Source: an uncultured Collinsella sp. (GTDB taxonomy: Bacteria > Actinomycetota > Coriobacteriia > Coriobacteriales > Coriobacteriaceae). Taken from it: 5,479 nucleotides of DNA. The notes under the pieces were generated by a model. It had not been told where the DNA came from. It worked only from the letters and a program-made list of their open reading frames with translations, and made no database searches. This document shows positions 1 through 5,479 of the stretch, one piece after another (position 1 is the stretch's first letter; each line of letters begins with the position of its first letter). Position numbers and translations under genes: made by a program. Where the stretch lies: contig USMA01000087.1 of the NCBI GenBank assembly GCA_900555765.1, forward strand, positions 1 through 5,479, in the 5' to 3' direction.

Positions 1-1
1 T

Positions 2-415
2 ATGGTCCAGGAACTTCTTGGCGCCCGCACTTGCCTGTGAGAACAGGCGGCGCGTGCGGATCGGGGTGGCGTTCACCGTTGTGGGCGCCGTCTCCTCGGC
101 CTCGATATTCACGAGCGTCGTGCCGGTGTCGAGGCCCTCGTCGTTGTATCCCACGTGGCAGTAATACTGCGCACCGTCATCGTCTGCGGTCAGGTCAATC
201 TCGAGCTTTGAGGCCGTTCCAGCCGCGAGGTTGCCATCGGCACCCACGAGCTTAAACTCTGTCTCGCCGCGGCCCTTGCGGTACCACATATAGGTCGGTG
301 CCAGCCCTGTTTCGCTATCGTCGGCACCGAGTTGCTTCACATGGCCAATCGCCGAGAGCGTCAGGTGGCTTCCCGCCGTGCCCGCCGTGCGCTCAACCGA
401 AGAGTCGTATACAAG
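2..415 (-). pseudogene. In-frame continuation of the surface protein behind the amber codon: Ig-like domain, partial at window edge
   Basis: The frame of the large surface protein stays open for all 138 codons from the TAG to the window edge. The translation has an Ig-like fold signature: a B strand (SHLTLSAIG), a C strand with the core tryptophan (TYMWYRKG), an E strand (ASKLEIDL) and the F-strand motif DDDGAQYYCHVGY, then a G strand (TTLVNIEAEE). The usual B-strand cysteine is missing, as in many bacterial Ig-like domains. After the domain comes a linker rich in T, A and R. I see no Shine-Dalgarno sequence placed before a start codon after the TAG, so independent translation is unlikely. 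It is best read as the 3' part of one gene, cut off by a nonsense codon or reached by readthrough. Any cell-wall anchor would lie to the left of the window. Confidence 0.75.
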
Positions 416-422
416 CTACGAC
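404..422 (-). other. Small hairpin overlapping the amber codon
   Basis: In the minus-strand mRNA, GTCGTA and TACGAC pair around a 7-nt loop. Three further base pairs, two of them G-U, can extend the stem outward to about nine. The TAG straddles the base of the loop and the 5' arm. The stem is weak, and no U-tract follows, so it is not a terminator. Confidence 0.35.
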
Positions 423-3400
423 CCCACCGCCGCAGCATCCGCCGCAGGTCCGCTCACGGTCATCGTCATGCCATCGGGCATGGTCTTGACCGTGATGATT
501 GCCGAGCGAATACCTGTTTCGGTCGTGGATCCATTCTTAACGGCGGCGATGGCGAATCGATACTCCGTATTGGGCTGCAGCCCATCCCACTTGAGCGAGG
601 TCTGCGTGTTGTCGGCAATCTTCCAGCTATTGACGACCGCAGCCGCCGCATTGCTCTGCAGCTTGCCCACGCCGTAGCGAAAGCCACTCTTGTTTGCGAG
701 TACATCGTCCCAGCTAAACGTAACGCTGGTCGAATCGACGGCGTTTGCCGTAAAGCCCGTCACGGCCGGCGCGTCGGGCATCTCGACGTCCTTAACGTCA
801 TAGCCCACGATCCAGAACTGGTCGGTGTCCTTGGTGCCGAGCTTGTCGCCCGAGTCCGCCTCGAACTTGTCGACATCCACCGCGTTGACGCCCAGACGCC
901 ACACAAAACCGTACTTGCCCTGCGCGGCCTCGGGCAGGATGTCGACGGTGCCGCCGTATTCGGTCGATTCACTCGAGGAGTTACCCGTAGTAAAGCCGGC
1001 GTTGGCACCAAAGCACAGGCCGCCAAACAACTCGTGCTTTGCGAGCTTCGCGCCCATGACAACGCTGCCGTTCAGCGTCAAGCCGAGCTCGAGCTCCTGC
1101 TCCTTGCCCTCCTCGACTTCGATGGTCTGCTCAATGCTCGCCCCCGACTGCGCGGCGGCGCCGTTAAACCCATCGTGCGTGTAGGCGCGCGTTACGCCAG
1201 GCTTGCCCAGGCCAAAGGAATCCCCAACGGGAGTCTCGCCGTTGAGCGTCGTTTGAAAGGTTCCGGGTTCTCCCGACCGGTTGGTCAAAAAGTAGCTGAG
1301 CGGCGTCATATTGTGCTGTTTGGCAATGCGGTCATAGGCCTCGACATTAACGACCGAGGTCTGCGCGCCGAGCGACACGGGCGCCGCCATCACGCCCTTG
1401 CCACCAGTTTCCTCATTTTCGATCTCATACTCGTAATAGACCATCGGAATCGTGTAGAGCACGGCCTTGTCACCCTCGCCGGCATGCGACTCATAGCTTA
1501 CGCTTGCGCTGACCGTGCGCTCGCTCCGGTAGTCATAGCATCCCTCGGCGGCAAAATCGACTGAAGCATTCATCGCGACCAGGGGCGGACCGGTCTGCAC
1601 CTCGACGGCAACGCCCAACTCGGCGCCAATGGTATAGCCCTGGGATGTCCCCGTGCCCTTTTCCTCTCCGTATGACGTGCCGCCCAACACCAGATAGCCG
1701 TATGCCTGCTCCAGATCCTCAACATAGGGCGCATCCTGCAGCACGGCAAGCACGCGCGGGTTGGTATAGACCTTGTAGCGGTCCTTGTACGTGATCTTGA
1801 CGCTGTCGTTGTCGACATCGGGCAGCGCGAGCGAGATAAATGTGCCGTAGGTAGTGCCGCGACGGTTGCTCTCGCTAATCACCTGCTCCTCGCCGCGGCG
1901 CACCTTTCCGTTCTCGTCGAGCGAAAAATGCGAGGCGGTCATCCAATAGTAGTCATCGTTCTTGCGCAGGTCCTCGTCGCGGTGCTTGCCCACCACAGCG
2001 ATAAAGCTCTCGTTATAGCGGTCCGAACCCGAGACGCTGCCCGCCTTGACGTCGCTGATCCACACCTGCTCTATACCCTTATGGTCATGCTTGTTGCTGC
2101 TGTTGTATTGCTGACCGCTCATGCTCATGGTTCCGACCATGGACCCCAAGCCCTGAGCCCCGCTCTGTGCCGTGTTGCAGGCAAAGTCGCGGAACACATC
2201 GCCGCCCACGAGCACCTCGTCGACCGCCAGCTGCTCGGACAGGCCGTCAAGGTTGGCAGTGGCAAGGGCAATAGGCGCCAAGGTGCACGGATAGCGCTTA
2301 TCCTGAGCGCTATCCTTCCATGCGCTGTTGGGCACATGCATCAGCCCATAGGAGGCGAGGAGCCCGTCTCTGTATTCCTTGCAATCGGAAAGCTTGAACT
2401 CGCCAGACTCCGAGTCAAAATACGCGTAGCGGTACAGCGCGCCGTACAGCCCCTTGCTGCCGTCAGAAGCGCCGTAATCAAAAGCGCTGCGTTGCCAGTC
2501 ATAGCCCGCAAGAATAAGGCCCGTGACGGTTTCACCCGTCTTCTTTCCTTCTTCATCGTAGGCGGCAAACGTGCCGAACGTCGCATTCGCAGCGACCATG
2601 GTCTTGCCGTTCGCGGAGAGGGAGATTGCGCCCGCGTCGCCCAGAGCATCGACATGGACGAGCGCACCCTTGGATGCATCCCACGAAAACAGCTCGCAAT
2701 GCGTCGACTTATCAATATTCTTCTTGCCGTAGGGTGCCGAGACCACGATGGCGAGGTCATCGCAAAAATCGCGATCGAGGTCGCCGGCCGCTAGCGAAAC
2801 GACAGGAGCTGACTGAAGCTGCGTCCAGGAGTCGTTCCCGCCCTTGTTGTGCGTGGTGTAGTCCGCGGCGTTACCGGCATCGATCTTGACGACGCTTTGC
2901 TTCCAGTTGCCGCCCTCCAAGTCATACATGTCGACTACAGCCTTGCGCACGCCGTTCTCGTCGACATAGCAGCCCGCGTAGACAAAAAGCTCGTCGACGC
3001 CGTCGCCATCGACATCGCCCGCCTCGACATCAAAGACGGCGTCGTGCTCTTGCAGGTAACCGGCATCCAGGTACTTAAAACGGCCTTCGTACATCATATT
3101 AGTGTTGACCGTCACCGGCAGGTGTGTGTCGAGAGTGCGCGTACGCCCGTTGCTAAACGAGTAGAGGACCAGCTCAACCTTTCCGGCGTATGACTTGCCG
3201 TCAATCGTCGTGGAGGAACTGTCGCCGTAGGCACGGAGCTCGGCAACGCGGCTCTTTTTGCCCGTGCTGGCGTCGCTGCAGAACTCAACACTCGTGGCGT
3301 GAATGCCCGAGAAACCGTTGTTGTCGTTGGCGAGTACTGTTGAGGACTCATTGTTGCTTAGGTACGACCAGGTGCCGCCACCGTAGTCGCTATGCTTGTA

Positions 3401-3841
3401 GAGATCGCTGTTCGTATCGAAGTTGTTGACGTTTTGCCAGAACTTTGCGGCGCCCCACACACTTCCATAGCCATCGGTGAGTTTGCTGCTGCCGCCAATG
3501 TCACCGCGCTCGACGTTCTCGAGCTTGTCGCGCAGAGTGTAGCGATTGCCATGGCTACCGTTAGCTGCCATATAGACCTCGCTGCGCGTGGCAAACGTCG
3601 TGGGGGTATCAGTGGAATAGGGGCCAACGGTATCGGCCGGAATGTCCTCGCTCGTGCCCAGACCCAGGGCTTGATAATCCTGCTCGGTCATATCGGTGAT
3701 TGCGGGCGCGTCTGCCGCCTGGGCAACCTGGGGCGTGGCCGTGAAGCAGGCGACGCTCGTGGCGATCAACGCAGCAAGCGCCGCCGTCCCAACAAGCGGG
3801 ATTTTCGACAGCCTACGGATACGGGGGTGTGGAACGTACAT
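416..3841 (-). CDS. Large secreted FG-GAP repeat / fibronectin type III surface protein, ending at an in-frame amber codon
   Basis: Exported protein of 1141 residues counted from the ATG at 3841. I do not recognise it as a named protein. Residues 1-42 form a signal peptide: basic start (HPRIRRLSK), hydrophobic core (IPLVGTAALAALIATSVA) and an AQA|ADA cleavage site. FG-GAP-like calcium-binding loops lie near residues 271-290 (DVEAGDVDGDGVDELFVYAG), 347-368 (AAGDLDRDFCDDLAIVV), 524-547 (ATANLDGLSEQLAVDEVLVG) and 675-683 (DVDNDS), suggesting an integrin-alpha-like beta-propeller. Residues about 736-980 are rich in alternating polar/apolar strands and match no family I can name. Residues about 1024-1121 are an Fn3 domain ending in DGLQPNTEYRFAIAAVKNGS and ITVKT. 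A start at 3877 would add 12 residues but has no ribosome-binding site and almost coincides with the predicted transcription start. The 3841 ATG has GAGG six bases upstream. The role is probably adhesion or ligand binding at the cell surface (inference). The TAG at 416-418 does not end the open frame. Confidence 0.88.
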   Translation of the reverse strand: MYVPHPRIRRLSKIPLVGTAALAALIATSVACFTATPQVAQAADAPAITDMTEQDYQALGLGTSEDIPADTVGPYSTDTPTTFATRSEVYMAANGSHGNRYTLRDKLENVERGDIGGSSKLTDGYGSVWGAAKFWQNVNNFDTNSDLYKHSDYGGGTWSYLSNNESSTVLANDNNGFSGIHATSVEFCSDASTGKKSRVAELRAYGDSSSTTIDGKSYAGKVELVLYSFSNGRTRTLDTHLPVTVNTNMMYEGRFKYLDAGYLQEHDAVFDVEAGDVDGDGVDELFVYAGCYVDENGVRKAVVDMYDLEGGNWKQSVVKIDAGNAADYTTHNKGGNDSWTQLQSAPVVSLAAGDLDRDFCDDLAIVVSAPYGKKNIDKSTHCELFSWDASKGALVHVDALGDAGAISLSANGKTMVAANATFGTFAAYDEEGKKTGETVTGLILAGYDWQRSAFDYGASDGSKGLYGALYRYAYFDSESGEFKLSDCKEYRDGLLASYGLMHVPNSAWKDSAQDKRYPCTLAPIALATANLDGLSEQLAVDEVLVGGDVFRDFACNTAQSGAQGLGSMVGTMSMSGQQYNSSNKHDHKGIEQVWISDVKAGSVSGSDRYNESFIAVVGKHRDEDLRKNDDYYWMTASHFSLDENGKVRRGEEQVISESNRRGTTYGTFISLALPDVDNDSVKITYKDRYKVYTNPRVLAVLQDAPYVEDLEQAYGYLVLGGTSYGEEKGTGTSQGYTIGAELGVAVEVQTGPPLVAMNASVDFAAEGCYDYRSERTVSASVSYESHAGEGDKAVLYTIPMVYYEYEIENEETGGKGVMAAPVSLGAQTSVVNVEAYDRIAKQHNMTPLSYFLTNRSGEPGTFQTTLNGETPVGDSFGLGKPGVTRAYTHDGFNGAAAQSGASIEQTIEVEEGKEQELELGLTLNGSVVMGAKLAKHELFGGLCFGANAGFTTGNSSSESTEYGGTVDILPEAAQGKYGFVWRLGVNAVDVDKFEADSGDKLGTKDTDQFWIVGYDVKDVEMPDAPAVTGFTANAVDSTSVTFSWDDVLANKSGFRYGVGKLQSNAAAAVVNSWKIADNTQTSLKWDGLQPNTEYRFAIAAVKNGSTTETGIRSAIITVKTMPDGMTMTVSGPAADAAAVGS

Positions 3842-3847
3842 GAGGGA

Positions 3848-3851
3848 CCTC
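3848..3851 (-). promoter_or_regulatory. Ribosome-binding site deciding the start of the surface protein
   Basis: GAGG on the minus strand lies six bases before the ATG at 3841. The alternative ATG at 3877 is preceded by ATTTGCAAAA with no purine-rich site, so the downstream start is preferred. The signal peptide also begins more naturally there. Confidence 0.6.
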
Positions 3852-3868
3852 GCTTTATTCGAGTGGAG

Positions 3869-3947
3869 TGGACTCATTTTTGCAAATGATACATCCGATG
3901 CCCGATATCACGTGTCTCATTTTCGCCAACGGCGTGTCTCATTTTTG
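3869..3947 (-). repeat. Degenerate repeat-motif copies across the surface-protein promoter
   Basis: Three copies of a (T)CATTTTTG-ended element lie on the plus strand at 3869-3882, 3912-3925 and 3934-3947. The last two share CGTGTCTCATTTT exactly, 22 bp apart. Each matches the array consensus GGGACGCATTTTCC at about 9 or 10 of 14 positions. All three have the same orientation, unlike the alternating copies of the main array. They may be eroded array units or an independent operator set. Confidence 0.5.
3886..3891 (-). promoter_or_regulatory. Candidate -10 box for the surface protein gene
   Basis: TATCAT on the minus strand matches five of six bases of the sigma-70 -10 consensus. It would start transcription near 3879, giving a leader of about 38 nt. 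No good TTGACA-like box lies 16-18 bp upstream; that place holds the palindrome CACGTG (3909-3914). An activator or another sigma factor may be needed. Degenerate copies of the upstream repeat motif overlap and flank this promoter. Confidence 0.35.
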
Positions 3948-3964
3948 AGAATCCGAGATGCCGC

Positions 3965-4411
3965 GGAAATCTTATCCCAGCTCAAAGGCCATTTCTGGGA
4001 TGTATTTTCCGTCGAGTGCCTCATCGGGAAACTGCATCCCGTTTCAAGCGTCGATTCTGGGACGCACTTTCCCCTTAGACCCTCAACCGGAAACCGCATC
4101 CCACTTTGAGCGCAAATTCCGGGATGCATTTTCCGCTTGAGCCTCATTGGGAAACGGCGTCCCACTTTGAGGGCTGATTGTGGGATGCATTTTCCGGTTT
4201 TGCTCTCATTGGGAAAATGCATCCCGTTTCTTGACCGAATAATGGGACGCAATTTCCCGTTGGAGCGCCTTTGGGAAAGTGTGTCCCACTTCGACCGCCC
4301 AGAGTGGGATGCACTTTCCGCAAAGCACCTCAACGGGAAACTACGTCCCATTCCAAAGGCAAATTCCGGGACGCATTTTTCGAAAGCCTGTCCATCCGGA
4401 AAGCCCGTCCC
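3965..4411. repeat. Alternating-orientation repeat array: 15 copies of a 14-bp motif, 62-bp unit
   Basis: The motif is GGAAAnnGCRTCCC. Forward copies begin at 3965, 4027, 4089, 4150, 4212, 4274, 4336 and 4398. Reverse-complement copies begin at 3997, 4059, 4121, 4182, 4244, 4306 and 4368. Forward-to-reverse steps are always 32 bp and reverse-to-forward steps are 30 bp (once 29), so gaps are 18 and 16 nt in turn. Gap sequences are partly conserved (CTTTGAGCG and ATTCC after forward copies; TTGAGCCTCATTG after reverse copies). A degraded 16th copy may sit at 4427-4438. Every neighbouring pair can form a hairpin, so alternative pairings are possible. The mean 31-bp step is close to three helical turns, which puts all copies on one face of DNA. 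It fills the gap between the terminator of the flavodoxin gene and the promoter of the surface protein. I recognise no named family. Confidence 0.9.
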
Positions 4412-4471
4412 ACTTTGGACGCATCCGGGCACGGAACCATCGACCTATCAGGCCTCCCATCAATAAAGAGG

Positions 4472-4600
4472 CGTCCTCCCGGACGGCGGGGCACGAAGTT
4501 CATCGCGAGTTCCGCACGCAAAGAAGGCCACTTAATGTGGCCTTCGTCTTGCGCAGGACTGTAGAGCAGGGAACTTCGTGCCCCGACGCCCGGGAGGACG
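4472..4600. repeat. Nested inverted repeat, 129 bp, with 30-bp outer arms
   Basis: The arms at 4472-4501 and 4571-4600 are inverted copies matching at 28 of 30 positions (outer ends CGTCCTCCCGG and CCGGGAGGACG). They enclose 69 bp with a second hairpin in the middle. On the minus-strand RNA one of the two mismatches becomes a U-G pair, so folding is slightly better in the sense of the upstream gene. Both outer ends run into T-rich DNA (TTTCATTT on the right of the plus strand; CCTCTTTATT on the minus strand). I see no flanking target-site duplication. It could be a two-stage bidirectional terminator, a miniature inverted-repeat element, or an invertible segment. Confidence 0.85.
4517..4553 (-). 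terminator. Rho-independent-type terminator of the flavodoxin gene, probably bidirectional
   Basis: GAAGGCCAC (4523-4531) and GTGGCCTTC (4537-4545) form a perfect 9-bp stem around a 5-nt loop. CGCAA (4517-4521) and TTGCG (4549-4553) extend it beyond a 1x3 internal loop. Read on the minus strand the stem is followed at once by TTTGC, a short U-tract; on the plus strand by GTCTT. It lies about 90 bp after the stop of the flavodoxin-like gene, inside the larger inverted repeat. Confidence 0.65.
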
Positions 4601-4642
4601 TTTCATTTAGAAAGATGGACCGACCGCCGTCAGCGATGGGAG

Positions 4643-5194
4643 CTACTCCCCCAGCACGGCCTTTTTGGCGGCTGCAGCCATGTTGTCCAGATCATCCTTG
4701 GTGGGATGGTCCTTCGCGGCAACCCAGTTGTCGAGCAGCAACTTAGCGCGGGCGTTGTCGGGATCTTGCTCGAGCATGGCCTCGTAGCGTTGCTTGACCG
4801 CGGGGCCCATCTTGCCCTGGCACATCGCCCAGCCCGCAAGCTCGGCATCCCCAGCCAAATTAGAAGTTACGCGATCAATAATCTGCTGATAGTAGCTCTG
4901 GTCGGCGCCAAAACCGCAGGTGCCAAACAGGAAGACGCGCTTGCCGTGCAAAGCGGAGAGCAATGCCGCGACCGAAGGCGTGCACGCGCCCTTGTCGCAC
5001 CAAAAACCGACGAGCACCGTGTCGGCCGCGCAGGCGCCCTGCGCCTCGAGCGCAACCTGATCTGCATCCGCATCGTCGCTCAACGCCGCGGCATGGACAA
5101 ACTCAACGCCCGCAGCCTGCAGAGCGCGCTTGATCGCGCCCGAAACCATCCTGGTATTACCGCTCTTGCTGTTAACCACCAAAGAGCACGTCAT
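4643..5194 (-). CDS. Flavodoxin-family protein, Flavodoxin_3 / BilS-like
   Basis: A 183-residue flavodoxin-fold protein, probably cytoplasmic and FMN-binding. The first strand CSLVVNSKSGNTR (residues 3-15) carries the S-K-S-G-N-T phosphate-binding loop. GFWCDKG (63-69), FGTCGFG (90-96) and CQGK (125-128) match the pattern I recall for the Flavodoxin_3 family, including the BilS proteins encoded with bilirubin reductase; the C-terminal HPTKDDLDN (163-171) also fits. It would carry electrons to a partner oxidoreductase, but no reductase gene is in view, so the BilS role is not shown. Residues about 132-156 (RYEAMLEQDPDNARAKLLL) resemble a tetratricopeptide half-repeat. A GTG at 5200 is an alternative start: GAGG at 5205-5208 lies 4 bases from the GTG and 10 from the ATG. 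I prefer the ATG, which begins two residues before the first strand. It appears monocistronic, with its own terminator. Confidence 0.88.
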   Translation of the reverse strand: MTCSLVVNSKSGNTRMVSGAIKRALQAAGVEFVHAAALSDDADADQVALEAQGACAADTVLVGFWCDKGACTPSVAALLSALHGKRVFLFGTCGFGADQSYYQQIIDRVTSNLAGDAELAGWAMCQGKMGPAVKQRYEAMLEQDPDNARAKLLLDNWVAAKDHPTKDDLDNMAAAAKKAVLGE

Positions 5195-5204
5195 AGTCAC
5201 GTTG

Positions 5205-5208
5205 CCTC
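5205..5208 (-). promoter_or_regulatory. Ribosome-binding site of the flavodoxin-like gene
   Basis: GAGG on the minus strand is the only purine-rich site before the gene. Its spacing is short for the GTG at 5200 (4 nt) and long for the ATG at 5194 (10 nt), so it does not settle the start. Confidence 0.5.
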
Positions 5209-5253
5209 GTTTCCCCCAAAACTAAAGCCACTAATGCAATTTATTAGATGAAT

Positions 5254-5281
5254 ATCTTAGTACTAACGTGACAGATGTAAA
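5254..5281 (-). promoter_or_regulatory. Candidate promoter of the flavodoxin-like gene, with a palindrome over its -10 side
   Basis: On the minus strand TTTACA (5276-5281) and TAAGAT (5254-5259) are 16 bp apart, fair matches to sigma-70 boxes. The leader would be about 50 nt. The perfect 10-bp palindrome TTAGTACTAA (5257-5266) overlaps the -10 box and spacer and could be an operator. Both are modest matches in AT-rich DNA. Confidence 0.3.
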
Positions 5282-5366
5282 CCACCGTCTGTCGATTGGC
5301 AACGCAGGCGACATCTTTGGACAGATTTCGAACAGTATGTACTTCGGATTGAAACCGCCGCAGAAC

Positions 5367-5479
5367 GTTTCACGAATGACCGAAATACTGTTTCACAAAA
5401 TGCCGTCAAATTGTTTCATATAATAACGTCAAATTGTTTCACGAAATACAATCAAAATGTGTCATGGTTTTTCGTCTAA
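5367..5479. repeat. AT-rich array of 23-bp direct repeats, cut by the window edge
   Basis: GTTTCAC/T units begin at 5367, 5390, 5413 and 5436, and a variant GTGTCAT begins at 5459, all exactly 23 bp apart. The rough consensus is GTTTCACgAAAT followed by CGTCAAAT. The units at 5390 and 5413 share CGTCAAATT at their 3' ends. Base composition turns AT-rich compared with the genes to the left. Spaced short repeats of this kind occur at the ends of IS21-like elements, in iterons, and in operators. No transposase or replication gene is in view. No gene is visible between 5209 and 5479. Confidence 0.8.

Noticed and set aside
332..1564. Long plus-strand open frame of 410 codons
   Set aside because: It lies antisense to the Fn3 and beta-rich coding region, has no domain signature and has arginine-rich shadow composition. 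The minus-strand gene has clear domains.
1928..2794. Plus-strand open frame of 288 codons
   Set aside because: It is antisense to the FG-GAP region of the large gene; its composition is that of a shadow frame.
3842..3877. Twelve-residue upstream extension of the surface protein (ATG at 3877)
   Set aside because: It has no ribosome-binding site and lies almost on the predicted transcription start; the ATG at 3841 has GAGG six bases upstream.
3965..4411. CRISPR array
   Set aside because: Repeats alternate in orientation, are only 14 bp, and the 16/18-nt gaps share sequence with one another. CRISPR repeats are direct, with unrelated spacers of about 30 nt or more, and no cas gene is present.
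3917..4432. Minus-strand frame of 171 codons, and overlapping plus-strand frames, through the repeat array
   Set aside because: The 62-bp unit is not a multiple of three, so the motif falls in changing frames and cannot encode a protein repeat. Both strands are open only because the motif lacks stops. No ribosome-binding site supports any of them.
4472..4600. Insertion sequence with a target-site duplication
   Set aside because: I compared the flanks (AATAAAGAGG on the left, TTTCATTTAG on the right) and found no duplication; the interior has no coding capacity.
5209..5479. A tRNA or small protein gene in the right-hand intergenic region
   Set aside because: I found no cloverleaf arms and no open frame with a ribosome-binding site; the stretch is AT-rich and repeat-bearing.

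Overview
The window looks like a GC-rich actinobacterial chromosome, most likely a gut Coriobacteriia of the Collinsella type. I infer this from codon use, a Flavodoxin_3/BilS-like protein and a large secreted FG-GAP/Fn3/Ig protein; no rRNA or other marker gene confirms it. Both convincing genes are on the minus strand. Most other open frames are shadows, because high GC content makes stop codons rare.

Layout from right to left, in the direction of transcription. Positions 5366-5479 hold an AT-rich array of 23-bp direct repeats running to the window edge. Positions 5201-5365 are a plain intergenic stretch with a weak promoter candidate for a flavodoxin-like gene at 4643-5194. Behind that gene lies a nested inverted repeat (4472-4600) with 30-bp outer arms and an inner hairpin that looks like a bidirectional terminator. 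Next is a non-coding array (3965-4411): 15 copies of a 14-bp motif in strictly alternating orientation, spaced 32 and 30 bp in turn, giving a 62-bp unit. Degenerate copies run on into the promoter of the last gene.

That last gene (start 3841) encodes a very large exported protein: signal peptide, FG-GAP-type calcium-binding propeller repeats, a beta-rich region of unknown family, and a fibronectin type III domain. It stops at an amber codon at 416-418, but the same frame stays open to the window edge and encodes a recognisable Ig-like domain. This is either a fresh nonsense mutation, a sequencing error, or stop-codon readthrough.

The strongest candidates for something undescribed are the alternating-orientation 62-bp array, the in-frame amber between the Fn3 and Ig domains, the 23-bp repeats at the right edge (possibly a mobile-element end), and the nested inverted repeat.
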